A stretch of 6,518 bases of DNA from Propionibacteriales bacterium (GCA_030453285.1 JAKDKP010000132.1:1-6518), one strand, 5' to 3'. Positions 1-5,545 are shown, counted from the stretch's first letter. Numbers and translations are program-made. The notes: generated from the letters alone by a model not told the origin.

Positions 1-880
1 GCGGCCCGGTCGGGTGGGGTACGACGCCCGGCCCGCCCGGTGGCTGAGCTGGCCCGGCGGCCGGGGCGGGCGATCGCTCGGGCCCTGCGTCCGGGGGATC
101 TGCCCGCGGCGTGCCGTCGAGGTGGACGACCCGACGACGACGGGCCACCCGGCTGGTGAGCTCGAGGCTGGCGGCCCGATACGCCTTGGCCAGACCGCTG
201 GCGGCGAACTTGCGTTCGTTCGCGCCGTCGGACAGCACCCGAGCGTTCTGGCTGTCTTCGGGCAGGCGCAGGACCAAGGGCAGTTGCAACGCCTTGGCGA
301 TCTCCTGGCCGCTGTAGTCGGCCTGACCGACAATACCGAGCCCCAACTGCTCGCCACGGCCGGTTCGTTCCAACACGTCGTGCAGGGCAGCGGCGATCGG
401 CTGGGTACGAACGGCCGAGGACAAGGTGCCGCGGCACATCACCAGCACCAGATCGGCGACCCCGAGCAGCGGCATCGGATAGGACCCCTGGGTCAGTCGC
501 CCGGCGTCGATCAGCACCGTGTAACCCGCCGCATCGAGTTGGAGGAGTCCCTCGGCGATCGGCTCCCACCAACTGGTCAGCGCCGATGCCTGGGCCGGTT
601 CGGCCAGTCCCAGAAGAATGCGCCGATCGGCCTGCTCGTCCAGTACCCGTGACTCGTCGAGGATCGCTTGGGCGAGATCGGTCTGGGTGGGTCCGAGCGC
701 GAGGTTCAGCAGCCCGTACGTGTGGTCCACCGAACCTCGGAAGTAGCCCGAGGCGATGGACGAGCCGGCCGGGTCGGCCTCCACCAGCAGGGTGGGACCC
801 GACCAGGTGAGGGCGAGGCCCAACGCGGTGGTGGTGGCCCCCGGGGCTCCGGCAGCCGTGGTCAACACGACGATCGGCAT
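1..880 (-). CDS. CpaE/TadZ-like MinD/ParA-family P-loop protein, partial (3' end off the window)
   Basis: The frame stays open for 293 codons from the ATG at 880-878 to the window edge. The fold is that of MinD/ParA (SIMIBI) ATPases: a degenerate deviant Walker A at residues 10-17 (AGAPGATT), a switch I-like segment LLVEADPAGS at 31-40 with Asp36, and a Walker B-like VLIDAGR at 122-128 with Asp125. Both lysines of the usual KGGxGKTT are Ala (residues 10 and 15). The C-terminus beyond about residue 255 is a Pro/Gly/Ala-rich tail. The start is supported by AGGAG at 892-888 with a 7-nt spacer, and the ATG lies 2 nt after the stop of the upstream SAF gene, so the two are almost certainly co-transcribed and translationally linked. 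In Flp/Tad loci such a protein, placed between the SAF protein and the CpaF/TadA ATPase, is thought to localise the pilus machine. That role is inferred from family and position; cpaF would be expected just outside the window. Confidence 0.8.
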   Translation of the reverse strand, partial: MPIVVLTTAAGAPGATTTALGLALTWSGPTLLVEADPAGSSIASGYFRGSVDHTYGLLNLALGPTQTDLAQAILDESRVLDEQADRRILLGLAEPAQASALTSWWEPIAEGLLQLDAAGYTVLIDAGRLTQGSYPMPLLGVADLVLVMCRGTLSSAVRTQPIAAALHDVLERTGRGEQLGLGIVGQADYSGQEIAKALQLPLVLRLPEDSQNARVLSDGANERKFAASGLAKAYRAASLELTSRVARRRRVVHLDGTPRADPPDAGPERSPAPAAGPAQPPGGPGVVPHPTGP

Positions 881-882
881 GC

Positions 883-1617
883 TCAGCGCTCCTGCGACTC
901 GACCACCACGGCGAGCTTGTTCTCGGCCGCGCGCCGTTGCAGTTCTGGTGCCAGGGTGGCGTCGACCTCGATGTCGATCCGGCTGGCCCCGTCGCCGGTG
1001 TCGACCCAGTCGACGACCGTGCCCTCGACGGCACCCTCACTCGGCGGGACCGAGCCGGTGCCGCCTGGACTGGTCGACGCACCGGGGGTGGACTGTGAGG
1101 CGGGATCCTCCGGGGTCGGAGCGCCGCTCGCATCCGATGCCGGGCCACTCCCGGTGAGCGGGACGAGTGTCACCCGCGCCCCCTTGACCAGGCCGGTCCG
1201 GGGCGCGAAACCGGCCGCGGTCACTACGCCGATGACCGCACGACCTCTGGGTGGCACCAGGGCGTCGGAGAATGCGTCGCGTGGAACGGTGACGCCCACC
1301 GGCAGATCGGTGGCGGCGCGACGGCCGACCACCTGATCGATCTCCTCAACCGGAACCGTCGACAGATTGGGATCCTTGCTGACCTCCATCGACACCAGGT
1401 CCTCGCGCTCAATCACCTCACCGCGGGCGATGGGTTGTTTGACACCGATGACCGAGGTCGTCGTACTGATCTGGGTGAAGGCCCACCATCCTGCCAGCGC
1501 CGACAACAGCAGGAATGCGAGGGCAAGCGCGATCAGCGCGGGCCGCCGACGATTCTTCGCGGCAATCTGGCCGGGAGTGGGAACGCTCGCGCGTGGCGTT
1601 GAGGGATTCGTGCTCAT
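883..1617 (-). CDS. SAF-domain membrane protein, CpaB/RcpC-like Flp pilus assembly factor
   Basis: 244 residues. A short basic, Pro/Ser-rich cytoplasmic N-terminus (1-25, with KNRRR) precedes one transmembrane helix (about 26-48, LIALALAFLLLSALAGWWAF). A SAF domain follows (about 52-118), with the pattern of an early beta strand, IARGEVIEREDL at 63-74 and a conserved DLPVGVTVPRDAF at 104-116. Next come a low-complexity Ser/Pro/Gly/Thr linker (about 155-197) and a C-terminal segment (about 198-241) resembling the RcpC end: an acidic beta strand, a helix, then a hydrophobic strand AVVVE. CpaB/RcpC proteins sit on the outer face of the membrane in Flp/Tad pilus systems; in actinobacteria, which lack a secretin, the exact job is unclear. 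The adjacent CpaE-like gene supports this assignment. Upstream of the ATG is only a purine-rich stretch (GAGATGAGA) as ribosome site. It is transcribed divergently from furA. SAF domains also occur in other contexts, so the pilus role rests on gene order. Confidence 0.82.
   Translation of the reverse strand: MSTNPSTPRASVPTPGQIAAKNRRRPALIALALAFLLLSALAGWWAFTQISTTTSVIGVKQPIARGEVIEREDLVSMEVSKDPNLSTVPVEEIDQVVGRRAATDLPVGVTVPRDAFSDALVPPRGRAVIGVVTAAGFAPRTGLVKGARVTLVPLTGSGPASDASGAPTPEDPASQSTPGASTSPGGTGSVPPSEGAVEGTVVDWVDTGDGASRIDIEVDATLAPELQRRAAENKLAVVVESQER
888..892 (-). promoter_or_regulatory. Shine-Dalgarno of the CpaE-like gene
   Basis: AGGAG on the minus strand, 7 nt before the ATG at 880. It lies inside the last codons of the SAF gene, so translation of the second gene is probably coupled to the first. 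It fixes the start of the P-loop gene. Confidence 0.75.
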
Positions 1618-1732
1618 GTCTCATCTCGGCAGTGGTGGCGTGGGGGTTGTGGCATGGGATGACAAGTGGACCATGAAATGGTGCCTGACGGTGGCGTGCC
1701 CGCCAAATGTGTGGAAAACCAGGCTGGCAATA

Positions 1733-1749
1733 TCTTGAATCAATCCAGA
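1733..1749. promoter_or_regulatory. Candidate FurA operator overlapping the -35 element
   Basis: An imperfect palindrome centred on C1741: left arm TCTTGAAT and right arm AATCCAGA match in 6 of 8 positions, with a perfect core TTGA-A-TCAA (1735-1743). It covers the -35 hexamer, so bound protein would block RNA polymerase. FurA-type regulators autorepress their operons by binding an AT-rich element at this place, and the TCTTGA...TCCAGAAAA pattern resembles, from memory, the mycobacterial furA promoter. Binding here is inferred. Confidence 0.5.
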
Positions 1750-1763
1750 AAACCCCGTAGCCT
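1735..1763 (+). promoter_or_regulatory. furA promoter, leaderless type
   Basis: A -35-like TTGAAT (1735-1740) and a -10-like TAGCCT (1758-1763) are separated by exactly 17 nt. The -10 ends 7 nt before the furA ATG at 1771, so transcription should begin at or within a base of the start codon. There is no usable Shine-Dalgarno before 1771. Leaderless transcription is common in actinobacteria and, from memory, has been reported for furA genes linked to catalases in Streptomyces and Mycobacterium. The start of this transcript is inferred. Confidence 0.65.
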
Positions 1764-1770
1764 GAGATGC

Positions 1771-2208
1771 ATGTCGGACCTCGTGGACGATCGTGCGCTG
1801 CTGCAGGAGGCGGGCCTCAGGGTGACCGCCCCCCGACTGGCCGCACTCGACGCCGTACGGGCTCGACCGCATGCGGACGCCGACACCGTCTGCCGCCTCG
1901 TACGTGGGCAACTGGGCAAGGTCTCGGTGCAGACCGTCTACGACGTGCTGCATGCCCTGACCGGGGTCGGACTGCTCCGCCGGATCCAGCCGGCCGGATC
2001 TGTCGCCCGCTACGAGGTACGCGTCGGTGACAACCACCACCACATGATCTGTCGGGGCTGCCGCGCCATCACCGACGTCGACTGCGCCGTCGGTGAGGCG
2101 CCCTGTCTGGATCCGCACGACCACCACGGCTATCTCCTGGACGAGGCCGAGGTGACGTATTGGGGGCTGTGCCCCGATTGTCGGCAAGACCTGCGCGAGG
2201 TGTCGTGA
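1771..2208 (+). CDS. furA: FurA-type ferric-uptake-regulator family repressor (peroxide/iron sensing)
   Basis: 145 residues, the usual Fur length. The N-terminal winged helix spans about 1-82; the recognition helix is around [13 protein letters not shown] (51-63), followed by the wing [12 protein letters not shown] (71-82). The C-terminal dimerisation and metal domain has His89-91, a structural zinc site formed by Cys94/Cys97 and Cys134/Cys137, and a second His group at 116, 118 and 119. The segments [25 protein letters not shown] and YWGLCPDC are characteristic of actinobacterial FurA rather than iron-only Fur. Such proteins repress a downstream catalase gene and release DNA upon peroxide oxidation. 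The ATG at 1771 is preferred over an in-frame ATG at 1666 because homology begins at MSDLVDD and a promoter sits immediately upstream. katA starts 46 nt downstream, giving a regulator-target operon with autoregulation. Confidence 0.93.
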   Translation: MSDLVDDRALLQEAGLRVTAPRLAALDAVRARPHADADTVCRLVRGQLGKVSVQTVYDVLHALTGVGLLRRIQPAGSVARYEVRVGDNHHHMICRGCRAITDVDCAVGEAPCLDPHDHHGYLLDEAEVTYWGLCPDCRQDLREVS

Positions 2209-2244
2209 GACGCATCGTGCAGGGACCATCTGTTGTCCAACATC

Positions 2245-2249
2245 AGGAG
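2245..2249 (+). promoter_or_regulatory. Shine-Dalgarno of katA
   Basis: AGGAG, 5 nt before the katA ATG at 2255. This contrasts with furA, fpg and the rhodanese gene, which lack one, and suggests that katA is read from a leadered (operon) message. A small palindrome TGTTG-tc-CAACA (2231-2242) lies directly upstream and could fold next to the ribosome site. Confidence 0.75.
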
Positions 2250-2254
2250 AAACG

Positions 2255-3793
2255 ATGACCACGTTCGATCCCAGCATTCCCTCGACGACCGAGTCCGGTG
2301 CCCGACGCGAGTCCGATGCCCATTCGCTCAGCGTCGGTCCCGATGGCCCGCTGATGCTGCACGATGTCGCCCTGGTGGAAAAGCTTGCCCGCTTCGACCG
2401 GGAACGGGTGCCCGAGCGCAGCCCCCACGCCAAGGGTTCGGGCGCCTTCGGCGAGCTCGAGATCACCGCCGACGTCAGCAAGTGGACCAAGGCGAACTTC
2501 CTGCAGCAGGGCAAGAAGACCCGGATGCTGGCCCGGTTCTCCACCGTGGCCGGCGAACTGGGTTCGCCCGACACCTGGCGCGACGTCCGCGGATTCGCCC
2601 TGAAGTTCTACACCGACGAGGGCAACTTCGACATGGTCGGCAACAACACGCCGGTCTTCTTCGTCCGCGATCCCATCAAGTTCGCCGACTTCATCCACTC
2701 CCAGAAGCGGCTGCCGGACTCGGGCCTGCGGTCGGGCAACATGCAGTGGGAATTCTGGACCATGTCGCCGGAGTCGGCACACCAGGTGGCGTACCTGATG
2801 GGTGATCGCGGGTTGCCCAAGTCGTGGCGCCACATGAACGGCTACTCCTCACACACCTACCTGTGGGTCAACGAGGCCGGCGACAAGACCTGGGTCAAGT
2901 ACCACTTCCACACCGAGCAAGGTGTGGAGAACATGACGAACGAGGAAGCCGGCAAGCTGGCCGGGGAGGACGCTGACTACCACCGGCGCGACCTGTTCGA
3001 GGCGATCAAGGGCGGGGACCACCCGAGCTGGAAGGCCAGTGTCCAGCTCATGCCGTACGACGAGGCGAAGGACTACCGCTTCAATCCGTTCGACCTCACC
3101 AAGACTCTCTCGCACGCCGACTACCCGCTGCACGAGGTGGGCCGGTTCACGCTGAACGAGAACCCGGTCAACCACTATGCGCAGATCGAGCAGGCAGCGT
3201 TCAGCCCGTCCAACACCGTGCCCGGTACGGGGGTGTCGCCGGACAAGATGCTGCTGGGTCGGGTCTTCTCCTATCCCGATGCGCACCGCAACCGGATCGG
3301 CACCAATGCCAATCAGTTGCCGGTGAACGCCCCGCTCAGCCCGACCAACTCGTACGACAAGGAGGGGTCGATGCAGTTCCACCACACCGGCAGCGCGCCG
3401 GTGTACGCACCGAACTCGTACGGGCGGTCCTACCAGGATGCCCAGGGGCCGGTGGACAACGGGTGGGAGTCCGATGGCACGCTGATCCGCGCCGCCTACA
3501 CCCTGCACGCCGAGGATGACGACTTCGGTCAGGCGCACACGTTGGTGCGCGACGTCTATTCCGACGACGAGCGGGCGCGGCTGGTCGAGACGGTGTCGGG
3601 CTCCCTGGTGCCCGATGTCGAGGAGCCGGTGCTGTCACGGGTCTTCGAATACTGGCGCAAGATCGACCAGGAGGTCGGTGACGCGATCGAGAAGGCCTAC
3701 CAGCAGAGCAAGGGCGATCAGGTTCCCGGTGGTGACCCGGTGGACGGTCAGCCCGACGCTTCGCTGCCGGAACGTGACACGAACGCGGGCTGA
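2255..3793 (+). CDS. katA: Monofunctional haem catalase (small-subunit type)
   Basis: 512 residues, within the 480-510 residue range usual for small-subunit (clade 3-like) catalases, plus a short disordered acidic/Gly-Pro tail after about residue 484. It converts hydrogen peroxide to water and oxygen in the cytoplasm. The active-site signature [20 protein letters not shown] (47-66) contains the catalytic His58. The distal Asn lies in [13 protein letters not shown] (128-140), and the haem-ligand motif [14 protein letters not shown] (336-349) carries the proximal Tyr340. The core beta-barrel landmarks [21 protein letters not shown] and QWEFWT are all present, with no break or missing residue. 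The ATG at 2255 has a good Shine-Dalgarno. It lies 46 nt after furA and is probably repressed by FurA together with it; a strong hairpin follows the stop. There is no sign of a peroxidase (KatG) domain, although FurA-type regulators in well-studied actinobacteria usually precede katG. Confidence 0.97.
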   Translation: MTTFDPSIPSTTESGARRESDAHSLSVGPDGPLMLHDVALVEKLARFDRERVPERSPHAKGSGAFGELEITADVSKWTKANFLQQGKKTRMLARFSTVAGELGSPDTWRDVRGFALKFYTDEGNFDMVGNNTPVFFVRDPIKFADFIHSQKRLPDSGLRSGNMQWEFWTMSPESAHQVAYLMGDRGLPKSWRHMNGYSSHTYLWVNEAGDKTWVKYHFHTEQGVENMTNEEAGKLAGEDADYHRRDLFEAIKGGDHPSWKASVQLMPYDEAKDYRFNPFDLTKTLSHADYPLHEVGRFTLNENPVNHYAQIEQAAFSPSNTVPGTGVSPDKMLLGRVFSYPDAHRNRIGTNANQLPVNAPLSPTNSYDKEGSMQFHHTGSAPVYAPNSYGRSYQDAQGPVDNGWESDGTLIRAAYTLHAEDDDFGQAHTLVRDVYSDDERARLVETVSGSLVPDVEEPVLSRVFEYWRKIDQEVGDAIEKAYQQSKGDQVPGGDPVDGQPDASLPERDTNAG

Positions 3794-3808
3794 ATCGCCA
3801 CATCTGTG

Positions 3809-3857
3809 CGATCCCGTACGGCCCGTCTCCGGTGTGGGGGCGGGCTGTACGGGGTTG
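3809..3857 (+). terminator. Hairpin terminator of the furA-katA operon
   Basis: A long stem begins 16 nt after the katA stop. Arms CCCGTACGGCCCG (3813-3825) and CGGGCTGTACGGG (3841-3853) pair throughout, the one non-Watson-Crick pair being G-U. The stem extends outwards to 3809/3857 through A-U, C-G and two further G-U pairs, giving about 17 bp, with a 15-nt loop. The tail (TTGATT) is only weakly T-rich, as is usual for actinobacterial terminators. Termination is inferred from position and stem strength. Confidence 0.65.
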
Positions 3858-3941
3858 ATTGCCTCCTGTACCGGTGTCTATGCCGATGACTAGACAGATG
3901 AAGACTCATACAGACAGTGACCTCATGTCGGTGCGGGGCGC

Positions 3942-3947
3942 CACAAT
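3942..3947 (+). promoter_or_regulatory. -10-like element of the fpg-like gene
   Basis: CACAAT lies 6 nt before the ATG at 3954, where a leaderless start would place it. A weak -35-like GTGACC (3917-3922) is 19 nt further upstream. No clear Shine-Dalgarno precedes the gene. It is a weak match taken alone; the repeated geometry at neighbouring genes adds some support. Confidence 0.4.
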
Positions 3948-3953
3948 GGCGGT

Positions 3954-4817
3954 ATGCCCGAGATGCCGGAAGTCGAGTCCCTCAAGCGATTCCTGACCGA
4001 GCGGTGCGCCGGCCGTACGGTGGCCCGTGCCGACCTGGCGGCCTTCACCGCCCTGAAGACGTACGACCCGCCGCTGACCGCGCTGCATGGTCTGCCGATC
4101 TCCGAGGTACGGCGTCGCGGCAAGTTCCTCGCGCTCGACTGCCAGGGGTTGTGGCTGGTGTTCCATCTGGCCCGGGCGGGTTGGCTGCGCTGGCGCGACG
4201 AGCTGCCGGCCACGCCACCGCGGCCGGGCAAGGGCCCGCTGGCGCTGCGGGTCACCCTCGACGACGGCTCGGGATTCGAGCTGACCGAGGCCGGCACGAC
4301 CCGCAAGCTCGCGGTGTACGTGGTGACCGATCTTGATCTGGTGCCCCACATCGCGGGGCTGGGGCCGGATCCGATGGCGGCGGACTTCACTCCCGAGGTG
4401 CTCGGCGCGATCCTGGCCCGCGCTGGACGGGCACAACTCAAAGGGGTGCTCCGCGATCAGCGGCTGATCGCCGGTATCGGCAACGCCTACTCCGACGAGA
4501 TCCTGCACACCGCCCGGCTCAGCCCATACAAGCCGGCCAGTGGGCTCGACGCCGAACAGGTGGCGGCGCTGCACGAGGTGATCCGGACCGAACTGGCCGG
4601 GGCGATCCAACGCGCCGAAGGGTTGGCGGCCAAGGACCTCAAGGGGGAGAAGAAGCTCGGCATGCAGGTGCACGGGCGGACCGGCCAGCCGTGCCCGGTG
4701 TGCGGCGACACCGTACGGGAGGTGTCCTTCCACGACTCCTCGTTGCAGTACTGCCCGACCTGTCAGACCGGCGGCAAGCCGTTGGCCGATCGACGGATGT
4801 CGCGCCTGCTCAAGTAG
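3954..4817 (+). CDS. Fpg/Nei-family DNA glycosylase/AP lyase
   Basis: 287 residues. The N-terminus MPEMPEVES matches the MPELPEVE signature, with catalytic Pro2 (after Met removal) and Glu3, which fixes the start at 3954. The beta-hairpin lysine is Lys57 in VRRRGKFLAL. The helix-two-turn-helix is around QRLIAGIGNAYSDEIL (169-184) with the conserved Asn177, and the zinc finger is Cys247/Cys250/Cys267/Cys270 with the standard 2-16-2 spacing. Family enzymes excise oxidised bases and cleave the abasic site. Some positions are unlike E. coli Fpg. HLARAGWLRW (71-80) replaces the usual HLGMTG region. TRKLA (116-120) stands where RRFG is expected. The zinc-finger arginine before FYC is Ser262 in SSLQYC. 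About 17 residues (TGGKPLADRRMSRLLK) follow the last CQ. It therefore belongs to a divergent actinobacterial Fpg/Nei-like group whose substrate may not be 8-oxoguanine. The rhodanese gene follows by 26 nt. Confidence 0.9.
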   Translation: MPEMPEVESLKRFLTERCAGRTVARADLAAFTALKTYDPPLTALHGLPISEVRRRGKFLALDCQGLWLVFHLARAGWLRWRDELPATPPRPGKGPLALRVTLDDGSGFELTEAGTTRKLAVYVVTDLDLVPHIAGLGPDPMAADFTPEVLGAILARAGRAQLKGVLRDQRLIAGIGNAYSDEILHTARLSPYKPASGLDAEQVAALHEVIRTELAGAIQRAEGLAAKDLKGEKKLGMQVHGRTGQPCPVCGDTVREVSFHDSSLQYCPTCQTGGKPLADRRMSRLLK

Positions 4818-4831
4818 CTCCCGGCGGGGAG

Positions 4832-4837
4832 TAGCCT
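4832..4837 (+). promoter_or_regulatory. -10-like element of the rhodanese gene
   Basis: TAGCCT, identical to the furA -10 hexamer, ends 6 nt before the ATG at 4844. The only Shine-Dalgarno-like run (GGGGAG, ending at 4831) is 12 nt from the ATG, too far to be effective. This suggests a leaderless transcript in addition to any read-through from the glycosylase gene. No clear -35 was found. Confidence 0.45.
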
Positions 4838-4843
4838 CGGCTC

Positions 4844-5164
4844 ATGACCGCGCAGACACCTGAGCAGATTCCCGCCATCACGCCCTCCGAGGTGCAGGCC
4901 AAGCTTGACCAGGGGTGGTCCTTGGTGGACGTACGCCGTGACGACGAGTGGGCCGCCGGTCATCTGGAGGGTGCGGTCCACATCCCGTTGGATCAGTTGC
5001 CCGATCGGGTCGCGGAAGTGCCCGACCGGGCGGTCGTCTACTGCCATGCCGGTGGTCGGTCGGCTCGCGCCCCCGGCTTCCTGCTCGCCCAGGGTCGGAC
5101 CGCGGTGAATCTGGACGGCGGCATCACCGACTGGACCGCCGAGGGGCACCCGGTCGTCAACTGA
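4844..5164 (+). CDS. Single-domain rhodanese (thiosulfate/persulfide sulfurtransferase-like)
   Basis: 106 residues, the length of GlpE/PspE-type single-domain rhodaneses. LVDVRRDDEWAAGHLEGAVH (27-46) contains the CH2A-like signature, with Asp29, Arg31 and the GHLEGA motif. The active-site loop YCHAGGRSARA (66-76) carries the catalytic Cys67 in a six-residue loop (CHAGGR). The C-terminal signature is LDGGITDWTAEGHPV (90-104). The protein is complete, has no signal peptide, and should be cytoplasmic. Members move sulfane sulfur through a cysteine persulfide; the physiological acceptor here is unknown. It may share a transcript with the upstream glycosylase but probably has its own start. The stop codon falls inside the first arm of the repeat/hairpin region that follows. 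Confidence 0.92.
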   Translation: MTAQTPEQIPAITPSEVQAKLDQGWSLVDVRRDDEWAAGHLEGAVHIPLDQLPDRVAEVPDRAVVYCHAGGRSARAPGFLLAQGRTAVNLDGGITDWTAEGHPVVN

Positions 5165-5247
5165 TCACCGCACCATGATCAGTTCCCGATGACCACCGGA
5201 CCATGATCAGTTGGGCTGGTTCACCGGAACATGGCGAACAGGAACAG
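5159..5247. repeat. 28-nt-period repeat with inverted arms at a convergent gene junction
   Basis: Two copies of a 21-nt unit (5164-5184 and 5192-5212) match at 19 of 21 positions and share ACCATGATCAGTT exactly, 28 nt apart. A third, degenerate match (CACCGGA then CATG) begins at 5220 with the same 28-nt period. AACTGATC at 5159-5166, which includes the rhodanese stop, is the exact reverse complement of GATCAGTT in both copy 1 (5177-5184) and copy 2 (5205-5212). Two alternative 8-bp hairpins are therefore possible. It sits between convergent genes, where a bidirectional terminator is a natural reading, but no T-tract is present. Confidence 0.6.
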
Positions 5248-5457
5248 CAGGCAGACCCCCAGTACCAGTAGGGTTCCGGCCACCAGGACCAAGATCAGGA
5301 TCGTGCGGCCGGTCGTGCCGGCGGTGCCGGGGACCGGCGGCCCCCAATTGTTGGAACGGTACCCGAAGTGCCGACCACCGAAGGGACGCCTGCGGCGCCC
5401 ATGCGACCCCCATTGTCCCGACCCGAAGTGGTGGTGGTCTGGTCCGTGATGGATCAT
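5221..5457 (-). CDS. Small His-rich tail-anchored membrane protein, function unknown
   Basis: 78 residues from the ATG at 5457-5455. The N-terminal half is rich in His, Gly, Arg and Trp (His3, 4, 8-10, 19 and 30; RRRR at 21-24). After a Pro/Gly/Thr hinge (38-50), a single hydrophobic helix spans about 52-76 and leaves only two residues beyond it. The Arg cluster before the helix predicts the His-rich part in the cytoplasm. The frame is open upstream to 5652, but that start would lie deep inside the oxidoreductase remnant. The start at 5457 has a TACGGT box 6 nt before it, like its neighbours. I do not recognise a family. The His cluster could bind a metal ion, but that is speculation. A simple low-complexity membrane peptide is equally possible. 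Confidence 0.5.
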   Translation of the reverse strand: MIHHGPDHHHFGSGQWGSHGRRRRPFGGRHFGYRSNNWGPPVPGTAGTTGRTILILVLVAGTLLVLGVCLLFLFAMFR

Positions 5458-5463
5458 CTGGTC

Positions 5464-5469
5464 ACCGTA
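5464..5469 (-). promoter_or_regulatory. -10-like element of the His-rich small protein
   Basis: TACGGT on the minus strand, separated by GACCAG from the ATG at 5457. This is the same TAnnnT-N6-ATG geometry as at the rhodanese gene. No standard -35 is visible; a perfect inverted repeat (5477-5492) occupies that position. Confidence 0.35.
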
Positions 5470-5476
5470 GCCTGCA

Positions 5477-5492
5477 CCAGGTTCAGACCTGG
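5477..5492. repeat. Perfect 6-4-6 inverted repeat upstream of the His-rich gene
   Basis: CCAGGT (5477-5482), spacer TCAG, then ACCTGG (5487-5492). It lies 20-35 nt upstream of the start codon of the small gene, at the place of a -35 element. It could be an activator or repressor site, or a weak terminator hairpin for the oxidoreductase remnant. Confidence 0.35.
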
Positions 5493-5545
5493 CTGCCTCG
5501 CCGGCTTCGCTGGTCGACGCACCGGCCGCGTTGTGTGCGCGCTCG

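Larger units (their letters stand above)
1618..1770. other. Divergent intergenic region between the SAF gene and furA
   Basis: 153 bp separating two divergent genes. The right half is relatively AT-rich and holds the furA promoter and a candidate operator. No convincing -35/-10 pair was found for the minus-strand pilus genes. A frame on the plus strand is open through 1666-1770 in phase with furA, but it shows no Fur-family sequence and is not treated as coding. A 5-3-5 palindrome (ACCAT-gaa-ATGGT, 1670-1682) is short enough to be chance. Confidence 0.7.

Noticed and set aside
14..652. Long plus-strand open frame of 212 codons
   Set aside because: It is antisense to the CpaE-like gene, whose protein has recognisable P-loop features, a Shine-Dalgarno and operon spacing; the plus frame has none.
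1666..1770. N-terminal extension of furA from the ATG at 1666
   Set aside because: The 35 extra residues show no Fur-family similarity and cover the promoter and candidate operator; family homology begins at 1771.
1621..2574. Minus-strand open frame of 317 codons across furA and the start of katA
   Set aside because: Antisense shadow of two well-recognised genes in GC-rich DNA; no domain is visible and no ribosome site was seen.
3906..4733. Minus-strand open frame of 275 codons
   Set aside because: Shadow of the Fpg/Nei-type gene, which has catalytic and zinc-finger signatures on the plus strand.
5159..5247. CRISPR-like array
   Set aside because: Only two good copies with a 7-nt gap between units; no unique spacers of normal length and no cas genes.
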